NCBI GenBank assembly: GCA_002049455.2
Contig: KV918762.1
Coordinates: 248,001 to 312,000 of the forward strand
Direction of reading: 5' to 3'
Length of the DNA: 64,000 nt
From: Porphyra umbilicalis
Lineage: Eukaryota; Rhodophyta; Bangiophyceae; Bangiales; Bangiaceae
Below the pieces are notes generated by a model. It had not been told where the DNA came from. It saw only the letters and a list, made by a program, of their open reading frames with translations, and made no database searches. Within the stretch, counting starts at the first letter, position 1. Each line of letters starts with the position of its first letter. Made by a program: the position numbers and the translations under genes. Of this stretch, positions 12,881 through 23,534 are shown in pieces.

Positions 12881-13327
12881 ATGGTGCGTCGCAAGCTCAC
12901 TGTTGCCGCTGCCCCGCATGTGTCTGGCGGTGTCCCCCCCCCTGCGCCACCCCCCCCAGCGCCGTCGAATTCTCTACCTGTGGCGGTCAGGGGTTCCGCA
13001 GTCGGAAGGGGCGTGGCCCCTCAGCTGTGGACAGCACACCCCCGGGGGCCATCCCAAAATATCCCGATCCGGGCCAGCAAGGGATTTATCTGTCCAGATC
13101 TCGGGGAGATCGGATTCGGTCGGGGGCGGGGCTGTTCCCCAGTGCTTTTCCCAACCCGCCTACTACTTGTCTGCACTTTTCGCTTTGGAGGGATTTATCT
13201 GTTTCGCGCATTTGGATTGGCTACTTTGGCCGCCGGCGTTCGGGTTGAGGAGGGGTTTATTGACAGCGGGGACGCCGTCCCCGTCGCCGTGCTTGTGACT
13301 ACGATTCCCCCGTGGGCTTTGCCGTGA
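12881..13327 (+). CDS. Possible short gene start, unrecognised
   Basis: An ATG at 12,881 sits in a good initiation context (CACCATGG) after a C/T-rich leader that looks like a 5' untranslated region. The frame begins MVRRKLTVAAAPH and soon becomes Pro/Ala-rich; it stays open for 148 codons with no recognisable domain. It runs up to the 5' flank of the Ty3/gypsy element at 13.4 kb, so it may be a host gene cut by that insertion or simply a chance frame. I cannot choose between these. Confidence 0.2.
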   Translation: MVRRKLTVAAAPHVSGGVPPPAPPPPAPSNSLPVAVRGSAVGRGVAPQLWTAHPRGPSQNIPIRASKGFICPDLGEIGFGRGRGCSPVLFPTRLLLVCTFRFGGIYLFRAFGLATLAAGVRVEEGFIDSGDAVPVAVLVTTIPPWALP

Positions 13328-13394
13328 TCCTGTCCTCCCGTTGGGGGAAGGCTGGGCTGTGGGTCGATTTCCGGGGCAGTTCCTTCGACGGAAA

Positions 13395-13457
13395 GAGCTG
13401 ATCAAGAGGTCACTTCGGCAAGACGACGAGCCAACGTGGTGGTGCCTAGAACCGCTA
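13395..13457 (+). repeat. 63-bp direct repeat, 5' copy (candidate LTR end)
   Basis: This segment, beginning GAGCTGATCAAGAGGTCACT, recurs at 19,714-19,776 with a single mismatch in 63 bases. The pair brackets the Ty3/gypsy element in direct orientation, as the conserved 3' parts of its two LTRs would. The sequence upstream of each copy could not be aligned by eye, so the full LTR length remains undefined. Confidence 0.75.
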
Positions 13458-16400
13458 AACTTTGTGGTGGAGCAGCAGGAGATATCGGCCGTTGCCACGC
13501 CCGTACCGGGTAGCCGGTTCCCCGATCGTCTGTTGGTTTGTGGATTCAATGCGACGTGGATCTCGGCGTCGGTCTGTCGTTGATTACCGCCCGGCCACTA
13601 GGATGGCGTCGCCGCCCGACATCCCCAAGTTGGACGCGATCGCTAGCGGTATGCCGGCGGGTAATTCCGCGGTGACCCTAGCGGTCGCCTCAACAGGGGG
13701 ATCCGCGGCTGGATCAGGGATTCCCTTCACTTTGCAACGGCTATTGGTGGACCTCGTGGGCGAAACGGTGCGGCGGGTCCCGCCGGGGGCTGATGCCTTA
13801 TTCCCTCGACGTCACGACTAACAGAAGAGATTGGTGGATCATGATCGTGGTTCGACGACGCCTCTGGCGATGGCAGATCTGGACACGGCGCTGACGACGT
13901 TCCGCGAGTCTTTATTGGCCGTTGCTTCTCGGGCCATCGCGGCGAGCCCTGAGGGCTCTGCTCAAGATGCCCCCCGCCGAGATTCCCCCGTGGACACGCG
14001 GAAGAGCCGCAGCAAGAGGAAGTCACGGCGTCACTGTAGTCCCTCGTCTTCATCGTCTTCTACACATTCCTCGCCGTCACCGGCGACAACCGACAACGAG
14101 GACGACCGCGTGTGGCGCAAGGTGGGGTCCGGAAAGTTGGCGGTCCTCGAATGCCCGACCGGTCGCTTTGCGGGCGTCCTTGACTACCGATCGTACCGCC
14201 TACGGAACCGTCACTTGACCTACGGGGCGTCGCAGGCCCGCAAGATGGGACGACGGCCAAGAACATGAAGTTCTCCTTCGGGGGTACCCCAATGTTCAGC
14301 GGAAAGGAACCCCTCGAGGTCTTCTCGTGGACCCGGAAGTTCTTCAAGGCCTGCGATGAAAAAGATGTGTCCGAGGGGATGGGTTTGTACCTAATTCCCA
14401 ACTTCCTCGCGGGCGACTCTGAGGCGCGGTTCACTCGACACCTACCGGGGTCGGATATCGCGGGTGGGCGGGGCTCGCTTGGATCATTTCCCGCGGCGGT
14501 CAATTGGTTCTTTTCGACCTACACGGAGCCGCACTCTTTGAAGCTGGAGCAGGACAAGTTTAGCCGGGCAGCGCTCGTGGACAACGAGGGGGTGTACGAC
14601 TTCGCGGCACGCCTACGGAGCTTCGCCGAGCTTTGCGGAAACATCCACTCCGTGGGGACGATGAAACAGCAGCTGATCCAAGGCATACCGGAGTACCTAC
14701 GGACGGATGCCTTCGTGTACAACTCGTCGGAACGAAGCTACCAGGAGTTGTCGACCAACGTGGCGGGGAAGGATCGGGCCGCCAAAGACACCGTGGCGTT
14801 AGCTATCCGGGGATCACCCGGGGGATCATCGCGGAACGGACAGACGTCGACAGGGCCCCAAGGCCTCTCGGTCAACCAGCTCCACACCCCGTGGGGGGAG
14901 GACGACACTTCGACGTACGACACGGTCGCGGTGCTGCCGTCGGGTACCTCGAGGTTCTGCACGGCCGGAGCCGCGCCCTACGCTCGGCGGGAGGCCCCGA
15001 CGGGCCCCCCGTTGTGCTTTATGTGTTGGATGCGCGGACACCGGGTCCCTGATTGCAAGATTCTGACGCACAAGCAGCGGGAACTCGTGAAGGCCGCGCG
15101 GAGCACCTTCCTTCGACAGAGGAACGCGGGGGCGGGCGCCGCCTCGGATTGCACCTCCGTCGTGGCCCTGGTGTGGGACGACCTGTTGGGCGGCGCGGAG
15201 TCAACGAAGACGAGAGAGGGGGACACCTTGCTCGTAACAACGCCGGCCAAGGGGCGCCGCGGGGCGAGAAACGCTTGGGGGGGGTGGCGTCGCCATCCCC
15301 CTCAATCTCCCCTGTCCGCCCCAACTCCCCGGTCGTTCCCCGTCACGTCACGTTTGCCTTTCAGGGGGTAACCGCGACGTGGCCTGTCCCGACCCGATGC
15401 CCCTGCCGTCGTGGGCGATACTGCCCGCGATTCAAGAAGACGCTGTTGCTGTTACGGAAAGAGAATGTTGAGACTAGCGCGTCGTACCAGTTGGCGCCGT
15501 GGCAGACCCCCATCCCCACGAGGGCGGTGGTCGACACTGGCGCGGGACGAAGCGTGATCGGCGCGGATATGTTGCCCGAGGGGTGGGCCGAGTATGCATC
15601 GCGGGCGCTGCCCCGATCCCAAGTGAGTGACGCCTCGGGGCAGCTGCTCAAGGTGAACGCGGAGGTGTCGCTGACCATCTACGTCGGGAGGACCGCCATG
15701 GATTTTGAGTTCGTCGTGTTCAAGGCACTTTCGGTACCGCTCATCCTCGTATGGGACTTCCAACTCAACTACGTGGACACCATCGCCCTCAAGACGCAGA
15801 CGATCAAGTGGGACGATGGCACATCCACGGTGGCGATGCGGAGCTGGACGGGGAACACGCGGCCCGCGCCCTCACGTAGAGGAAACAAGCCGAAGGCCCA
15901 AGCCGGGGCTATCTGGCTTCGGCAAGGGGTAACTGTGGGCCCGCGGTGCATCCAGGCGGTCCAAGTGTGCTGCAACGTCAAGGGGGTCCACCTGGTACGG
16001 GAACGCACCGTCAAAATGAGCCGACGAAAGGTACTGTTGCACAACGCCGTCGCGGAGTTCTCCCCCAACACCCCGCGGTCCTTCTACCTGACGAACATCG
16101 GGGATGTGCCTGTGCACCTAACCAGGGGGTATGTCGTGGGAACCGCGACGGCCTACAATGGACCGCTGCACGTCGTCAAGAAGGAAGAGGAGCCGGGGGT
16201 GGTCCTAGCGATGGGGTGGGACCCACGTGACAAGCCCGACGAGGATGCCAAGACGGGCCGGCAAGCCGAGGAGGGGATTGACGAGGGACAACATCCGCCT
16301 CACCCGCCGGACAAGACGTGTCCCAAGCCGGAGTTCCACTGGGAAGGTGTCCCCGGTACGCTTTGCGATGCCGTGGACGACCTCCCGAAGGAGTACAAGG

Positions 16401-19400
16401 CGCTGTGGGTGGGGCAGCTTGGCAAGGTCGACGTCACCCCGTACCGGATCGAGGTGACCCCCGGGGCACGGCCACGGCGGGTCAAACCCAATCGGGCGAG
16501 CCATGCTTCCAGGGACATCATCGCCAAGGAGGTGCAAATACAACGGGACCTCGGGGTTATCGAGCCCTCGAGTGCCGAGTGGGCCTTCCCTGTGGTCCTT
16601 GTCCCGAAACCCGACGGAACGATGCGGTTCTGCGCGGATTACCGCCAACTCAGCGAGGTAACGGTGCGGAACGTGTACCCGTTGCCACGTATGGACGATT
16701 ATATTGACTTCCTCGGGGACGCCAAGGTGTTTTAGACGCTCGAATGCAGCTCGGGGTATTGGCAGATCCCCGTGGCGGACTAGTACCGGGACAAGACGAC
16801 CTTCGTTTGCCACGAGAGGGCTTATCGTTATGTCCGCCTTCCTTTCGGTCTGTCTCATGCCCCGGCGACCTTCCAACGGGCCATCGACATGATCCTCGGG
16901 GGACTCAAGTGGAAAAGTGGCCTCGTGTACCTCTGCGACATCATCGTCTTCTCGCAGTCAGCGGGGGAGCACGTGCAACACCTCCGGGAGATCTTCACGG
17001 AGCTGCGTGGTGCAGGTGTCTCCCTGAAGGCCATGAAGTGCCACTTGTTCCAAAAGGAAGAAGAGTATTTGGGCCATATCGTAGGACGGAGGGAGCTGAA
17101 GGTACAAGACAAGAACATCCGCGGACCCAAGGAGGCGTCTCCCCCGTAGTCCAAGGAGGACCAACGTAGCTTCCTCGGGATGTGTAACGTCTACCGAAGG
17201 TTCTTCAAGGACTACGCCCGAGTGGCGCGGCCGTTGGCCGCCATGACGAGCTCCAAGAGGCCCAACCGGTGGGGGACGTTGTCCGACGAGGCCTTGGGGG
17301 CATTCGAGGAGCTCAAGAGGCGACCCACGGAGGCACCCATCCTCGCCCTGCCGCGACGCCAAGGTACCTACACGTTGGACACGGACGCAAGTGCGGGACA
17401 AGTCGGCGCGGTCCGACTGCAAGAGCAACCCGACCAATCCACGCGGCCCGTGGGCTATTGGAGCCGCTCCCTCAACGCGGCGCAGAGGAATTACAGCACT
17501 ACGGAGCGGGAGTGCCTCGCGGTAGTGTGGGCGACCCTCCTTCTCCGCCCCTACGTCGAAGTGACTCGCTTCACGGTACGCACGGACAACGCGGCGCTCA
17601 AGTGAATCCTACACATGGACGGGGCCCACGGGAGGCTGGCGCGGTGGCGGTTGCGGCTGGCGGAGTTTGACGACGTGGTGCAGACGTGGCCAGGGGCGTC
17701 ACCCCACGCGGTGGACACGATGTTGCGGATCTCAATACCCGCGGGAGACGAGGGGGCGATACCCGACGCGGTACCCTGTCTGGCTCTGCCCAACTCGTCG
17801 GCCGCGTGACAGTTACCGCCGGAGACCAAGGGGGGACTCCCAGCCCCCCTGACGCTCGCCGAGCTCCTCGAGGGGCAGTCGGAGGACGGACGGTGCAAGG
17901 AGGTCCGCGCGGCGATGCACGGCAACGACAAGTCTCGGTTCCGCGAGGACCCGAATGGCCTGTTGGTGCGCACGGCGCCGTTGGACGGGGCCGCGCAAGT
18001 CAACGTGCCGACCCACATGCGCTACGGGGTGATGATGCGGAAGCACTCCCCTGCGCAAGCCGGGCACCCGGGGCCGAACAAGATGTACACGTCGATGCGA
18101 CGGTGGTTTTATTGGGAATCGATGGTGGTGGACGTCTATGCCTTCGTGGCCAACTGCACTCAGTGCGCAAGGAACCGCGACGGCAAGCGACGCAAGACAA
18201 ACTACCTCAAGAACTTCCCCCCAATATAACCGCTGACAGATCTGTGCATGGCCCTGCTCGGCCCCCTCCCCCGGACGGCGGCGGGGAACAAGCACCTGTT
18301 TGTCATCGTGGATCCCTTCTCCAAGATGACGCGGGTCATCCCCGTCCAGAGGATTGACGCGGAGACCATCGCGGCAGCCTTCGTGGACAACTGGGTGGCG
18401 GCATACGGACCCCCGGCGACAGTGTTTTCCGACAATGGCCCCCAGTTCCGCTTCACGTTCTTCCAAGGGGTCTGCTCGCTCCTCGGAATCTCCAACGGAT
18501 ACTGCACTACGTACCACCCGCAGACGAACTGCCAAGTGGAACGGTACAACCGGACCATCGTGAGGAAGCTGCGGACGGTCTTCGAGGACCACCAAGACCG
18601 ATGGGACGAGCTGGTGTCTATGCTGACGTTTGCATACAACAGTCGGCCGCAGAAGAGTACCGGGGTGGCGCCCCTCAACTTCGCCACATCCGAGCGGGTA
18701 CGGAGTCTCTCCGTGGAACGAATGACGGGCTCCGCGAAACCCGAGGAGACGAACGGCAGCCCACGAGCCATCCGCGAGGTCATCCGGGCGCGGCTGCGGA
18801 ACCTGATCCACAAGGTACGGCGGTCCCTCACGCTGGCACAGCGGTGGTACAAGAGAAACTACGACGCCCGCGTGCGGCCGGTCAACAAGGACGTCCACTC
18901 GGGGGACTGGTTGCTCGTCGATGGTCACACGCGGACCAAGAACAAGCTCGGGACCCGCCAGCCGGACCGTACAGGGTGTTGTCCCGCGGAGAAGGCACGT
19001 TCTCGTTGGACATCGGTGAGTACCACGACACAGTGAGCGGCGACCACGGGACGGCGGCGCCGGGACCACCGGGGGATCCGCAGAGGCTCCTTCAGAACCG
19101 CGGGGTTCCCCAAGACATCGTGGTCCCCGAGGGGCATCAACACAAGGGCAAGGAGTTTGTCTGGGAGGCCTTCGTGGGCCATGAAGTCGCCGACGATGGT
19201 ACGCTACGCCTGTGGACCCGCTGGTGGGAGTACCACCCCGAGGAGGACACCTTCGAGTTGGCCAGTCGGTTCGACCTACGCAAGGTACACCAGTACATGC
19301 GGCGTGTGGGTCTAGGAGTCGAAGAAGCCGGGACGGTCGTCGACTTTCTCACCTAAGGGAAGTCCCGTGCGGGGACACGTGGTCTTCAAGTTTCGACTCG

Positions 19401-19713
19401 TGGAAGGATTTCGGACAACGCCACGTGTTGCAGTGAGGGCCACGTGGCCGTGGTGGTGATTATCACTGTCGCGCGGCGGGATGGTGGCCCTCCCCGTGGC
19501 CGTGGAGTCGGGCCAAATAAACTGGGCACCGTGGACGTGTTCGGCGGGGGGCGGTTCGTGACGGCTGGCCCGTGCGGATTTGTCAGGGGGCGGATCGCAA
19601 GGTCGGATCGGGACTCGGTTCGGGGTACAAGGGGCGCTCTCTTGAGGGATATGCAAATGACCAACGCGGGTTTTACTGGACGCTGACGTGCCGACCGGCA
19701 CCGTCGACGCAAC

Positions 19714-19776
19714 GAGCTGATCAAGAGGTCACTTCGGCAAGACGACGAACCAACGTGGTGGTGCCTAGAACCGCTA
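19714..19776 (+). repeat. 63-bp direct repeat, 3' copy (candidate LTR end)
   Basis: Partner of the repeat at 13,395-13,457, with one mismatch. It ends ...GAACCGCTA and is followed by CA and then a long C tract, so the true LTR end may be the CA at 19,777-19,778. Confidence 0.75.
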
Positions 19777-20680
19777 CAGTACCGCCCCCCCCCCCCCCCC
19801 CCGCCCACCCGACCGCCTTCCTGCCCCCCCCCCCCCACCGGCCGCGTCAGCCTTAGCTAGACTACTCGCTTTATAAGGGCTAGTGCGCCGTCCGCCCTGC
19901 GCCAGTAGGGCACCCGCACCAGCGCCCCCCCGCCCTGTCGCCGCGCGTGTGCGCACGAGGAAAATTGGTACCTCAGTCATTGCATGGCTCACGATCGCTC
20001 TTGTCCAGATGTATTACACATGCAAGCGATTACGGATACCTCCAACAGCGTTTACAGATGCCTTCGGGGAACCCCCACTGTATGTACTCCACACAAAGGC
20101 CCAGAAATGGTCAGCAGCGCGCCTCTTTGCGGCAGTTTCAGCACTTCCTTTCCGCTGTCCTCCGTCGTCTCGCCATCTCGCCATCTCTCCCCTCCGTCGG
20201 TCCTTACACACCACCACTTCATCGTCGTCACCGCACCGCCATGCTCTCTCTTCGACGCGCGCGCCGCAACCGCTTCTTCTTTGCGCCCGCGCTCCGCATC
20301 CGCCCCTTTTTTTACCCCCCCCGCCATGCCCCTTTCTTTGCGCCCGCGTGCCGCGTGTGCCCCCTTCTTTGCCCCCCTTCCTCCCCCCATCCGCACGCCA
20401 TGCAAATCGCGCAGTACTCACGTTCGTTTTTTTCCTGCATGCGTTCCACATCCCTCCCCGTTCCCCCCTCCGGCCCCAGCCGGGGTGTCTACTCATCTCT
20501 TGTTCATTTCTTGAGGCATCTGCCTGCCTCCGCTGTCGACCTCCCCCTGCGTGTGGCGGCGCGCCGGGTGCTGTGCTTGTGTGCTTTGCTGACCATTGCT
20601 TCATACTGAGAACCATACGAAAAAGATGAAGATATCAAATGGGGACCGACAATGGGGACGCTACAACTGGAGAAGATAAT
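19777..20680. other. C/T-rich low-complexity DNA, no recognised gene
   Basis: The stretch opens with long C runs (from about 19,788 and again near 19,825) and continues as CT-rich sequence, with an internal near-repeat of CTTTGCGCCCGCG modules around 20,280-20,370. Overlapping frames of about 200 codons are open on both strands but are dominated by Pro/Ser/Arg/His and show no domain. I see no gene. Confidence 0.5.
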
Positions 20681-21397
20681 TTCCAGGCACATGCGTGCAA
20701 TACCCTGGCCTTAAGAGCGCTGGCGCGCTCGGGGACGCATCGACACCGGGCGCAGCGGCCGGCTCCATAGCCGCGAGCGCGCACGGGGGCACGTACAGCC
20801 TCGCTGCCGTGGCGGGGAGAACGTGGGGCGGTGAAAGGGGTTCCGCCGCCGCCACCGCAGCGGCGGCGGCCCGCCGGCGTCGCGCGACGCCCACAGGAGG
20901 GGCCGTCACTCCGCCGCGCAGCGCACCTGCGCACGGCGGGCAGGGCGGCCGACACGGCGCACGGGCGGGCGGGTGGGACTGATCGCCGCGCCAAAGGGCG
21001 CCTCTAACGGCGCCGCTAGATCGCGTCAGCAACCGCTGACGCGCCGCCACAACAGAAGCCGGAGCGCAGGCACGATCACCCGCGGGTCATCGTGGGCGCG
21101 TCGAACCCCGGAAGCCGCTGCGCGCGGTCGCCGCGCGCGACTCGAGGCGGTGGGGGGGGGCAGAGGGACAGACGCCGTCCGGGCCCTGTGACTCTTGCGT
21201 CAGGACAGTTCTTCTCAGCCACGTGACTATATTCGCTTTTTAGCGTCATCGCGACCCTTCCAACGCTGACACGCCCTCAGGTGCCTGACGACACGAATGC
21301 AGACTGTCACGTCGGGAAATGGAGATCAAGTCCCGCTATTTTAATATATGTGGGCATGACTACACTTTGAGAGCACCTTGTCTTATAGGCCAGGGAA
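20681..21397 (-). mobile_element. Helitron2-like non-autonomous element, copy 1
   Basis: Minus-strand copy of a ~0.71 kb family. Its 5' end (at 21,397, reading leftward) begins TTCCCTGGCC and its 3' end (20,681) closes with a GCAC..GTGC hairpin tail and GCCTGGAA. The complement of the 5' terminus is displaced inward from the 3' end (CCCTGGCCTTAAG at about 20,703), giving an asymmetric terminal inverted repeat. The interior is very GC-rich, with no transposase. This is one of the more diverged copies: its 5' hairpin reads CTTGTCTTATAGG where others have CTGTCCTAAAGG. Confidence 0.75.
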
Positions 21398-21564
21398 AAG
21401 GGCAGAACGACAACTGGGGAAGAAACAGGGGACCCAACGCCGTGGTGGTCAGAAGAGCAAAGCGACAGGACGACTAGCCGCCATGAAAGTGATGAAGCTC
21501 GGAATTCTGTGACAGCATCGAAAGGACACGCTCCCTCAAAGTACAACACTTATGCTCAATAATA

Positions 21565-22267
21565 TTCCAGGCACGTACGTGCAATACCCTGGCCTTAAGA
21601 GCGGTGGCGCAATCGGCGACGCATAGAAACCAGGTGAACCGGCCGGCTCTATGGCTGCCAGCACGCACGGGGGCATGTGCAGACACGTTGGCGTGGCGGG
21701 GGGGGCGTGGGGCGGGGAAAGCGGTGCCGCCGCCGCCGCCGCGGCGGCGGCGGCCCGCCGGCGTGGTGCAACGCCTACGGGCGGGGCCGTCACCCCGCCG
21801 CGCAGCGAACCTGCGCGCGGCCGACAAGGCGCACGGGCGGGCGGATGGGATCGAGCACCGCGCGACGGGGCGCCTCTAACCGTGCCGCGAGATGGCGTAA
21901 GAAACCCCCGACCTGCCGCCGCAGCAGAAGCCGGCGCGCAGGCACGATCACCCGCGGGTCATCGCGGGCGCGTCGAACCCCGGAAGTCGCTGCACGCGGT
22001 CGCCGCCCGCAACTCGGGGCGGTGGGGGGGGGCTGGGGGGCAGGCGTTGTCTGGGCCCAGTGACCCTTGCGGCAGGACAGTTCTTCTCAGCCACGTAACT
22101 CTATTCGCTTTTTAGCGCCATCGCGACCCTTCCAACGCTGACACGCCCTCAGATCCCTGAGGACACGAATGCAGACTGCCACCTCTGAAACGGAGAGCAC
22201 GTCTCTTGATCTAAGTACATATGTGCATCACTACACTTTGAGAGCACCCTGTCCTAAAGGCCAGGGA
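21565..22267 (-). mobile_element. Helitron2-like non-autonomous element, copy 2
   Basis: Minus-strand copy, 168 bases downstream of copy 1 and in the same orientation. It keeps the hairpin tail (CACGTACGTG) and the displaced complement CCCTGGCCTTAAG. The 5' terminus (22,267) reads CTCCCTGGCC, with C in place of the usual first T. Its 5' end faces the 5' end of copy 3 across only 72 bases, making a head-to-head pair. No duplicated target bases are visible. Confidence 0.75.
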
Positions 22268-22339
22268 GCATCGCAATGCCAATTGCTCTCCATCACCCCA
22301 GAAACATGGCATTTCACACGAATCAGCTGCTTCACCCAT

Positions 22340-23054
22340 TTCCCTGGCCTTTAGGACAGGGTGCTCTCAGGGTGTAGTGATGCACACATAGACTGAGATC
22401 ACGGGACTTGCTCTCCGTTTTGGAGGTGGCAGTTTGCATTCGTGTCCTCACGGATCTGAGGGCGTGTCAGCGTTGGAAAGTTCGTGATGACGCTAAAAGC
22501 GAATGGAGTTACGTTGCTGAGAAGGACTGCCCCAACGCAGGGGTCGCAGGGCCCGGACGGCGCGTGCCCCCCTGCCCCCCCCCACCGCCCCGAGTTGCAC
22601 GCGGCGACCACGCGCAGCGTCTTCCGGGGTTCGAAGCGCTCACGATAACCCGCGGATGATCGTGCCTGCGCGCCGGCTTCAGTTGCGGCGGCGCGTCGGC
22701 GGTTGCTGACGCCAGTTACCGTCGCGGTTAGAAGCGCCCCTTCGCGCGGCGGTCGATTCCACCCGCCCACCCGTGCGCCGTGTCGGCTGCCCCGCCCACC
22801 GTGCGCAGATGCGCTGCGCGGCGGGGTGACGGTCCTTCCCGTAGGCGTTGCGCCACGCCGGCGGGCCGCCGCCGCTGCGGTAGCGGCGGCGGCCCCCCTT
22901 TCCCCGCCCCACGCCCCCCCCGCCACGGCAACGTGGCTGTACGTGCCCCCGGGCGTGCTCGCGGCCATGGAGCCAGCCGGCGTGCCCGTTGTCGATGCGT
23001 CGCCGAGCGCGCTACCGCCCTGAAGGCCTGGGTGTTGCACGCACGTGCCTGGAA
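22340..23054 (+). mobile_element. Helitron2-like non-autonomous element, copy 3
   Basis: Plus-strand copy starting TTCCCTGGCC, with the near-palindromic 5' hairpin CCCTGGCCTTTAGGACAGGG, the displaced complement near the 3' end (CTGAAGGCCTGGGTGTTGC) and the tail GCACGTGCCTGGAA. The interior is GC-rich with open frames on both strands (for example 22,399-23,040 on the minus strand) that mirror base composition rather than coding. It is followed after 9 bases by the inverted-repeat element at 23,064. Confidence 0.75.
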
Positions 23055-23063
23055 TCTACACAT

Positions 23064-23391
23064 GTGGCGGCTGATTTTAGATTCCGCGATCTAGGTGAGC
23101 TTCATCGAACGGAGATACGGCGAGTTAAAGATTGTTCGATCTAAAGTCACACGGGTCAATCCTGAGTCGCGATCCCCCTTCATGGGTGATCTGGCCAGTC
23201 TTTTCCTGGTTCTGGGCTAAAGTCAGCAGAACGTCATGGATCAAGAAAATTACATCCCTGCTCTGGGATTTGATTCAGTGCAGATGGCGAAGGCGGCGTT
23301 CGACAGTTCGTGACGAGACGATTCTTGAGATCTGAATAGGTCAGAAATGTTGACAGCCCCATAGATCGCGGATTCTAAAATCAGCCGCCAC
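23064..23391. mobile_element. Short DNA transposon (MITE) with 30-bp terminal inverted repeats
   Basis: The 30 bases beginning GTGGCGGCTGATTTTAGATT (23,064-23,093) return as an inverted copy ending AAAATCAGCCGCCAC (23,362-23,391) with about one mismatch. ACAT is present directly outside both ends (23,060-23,063 and 23,392-23,395) and could be a 4-base target duplication. The 270-base interior has no transposase. I cannot place its superfamily. Confidence 0.65.
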
Positions 23392-23401
23392 ACATTGTGT
23401 A

Positions 23402-23532
23402 CAGTGCGTTCTCGTTGTAAGAGACAGCCGATTCGGCTTAATATGAACAACAAGTGGCCCACACGGACTGGAATTGAAGTCTCGCGACCCATATTCTTTT
23501 GTAAACGATTCTCTCGTAACGAGAACGCACTG
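23402..23532. mobile_element. Tc1/mariner-type MITE, 131 bp, TA duplication
   Basis: Perfect 15-base terminal inverted repeats, CAGTGCGTTCTCGTT at the left and its complement at the right, continue imperfectly for a few more bases. TA flanks each end (23,400-23,401 and 23,533-23,534). The CAGTG start with TA target duplication is the hallmark of Tc1/mariner-derived MITEs. It starts only 10 bases beyond the right end of the neighbouring inverted-repeat element. Confidence 0.75.
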
Positions 23533-23534
23533 TA

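Larger units (their letters stand above)
13395..19776 (+). mobile_element. Ty3/gypsy LTR retroelement with chromodomain-like C-terminus, broken
   Basis: The parts occur in Ty3/gypsy order. Gag lies at about 14,265-15,371, with a capsid-like region and a CCHC knuckle ([14 protein letters not shown], near 15,020-15,060). Aspartic protease follows with [12 protein letters not shown] (about 15,525). Reverse transcriptase spans about 16,430-17,150 ([27 protein letters not shown]). RNase H lies at about 17,370-17,600 (YTLDTDASAGQVGAV; NYSTTERECLAVVWA). Integrase shows an HHCC zinc finger (CTQCARNR near 18,160) and core (DNGPQF near 18,430). A final basic/aromatic segment at about 19,150-19,300 (VGHEVADDGTLRLWTRWW) resembles the chromodomain of chromoviruses. 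Direct repeats of 63 bp flank it. It is broken at about four to six places, yet the two end repeats differ at only one base, so the insertion itself is not very old. Codon use is GC-rich like the host. Confidence 0.9.
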
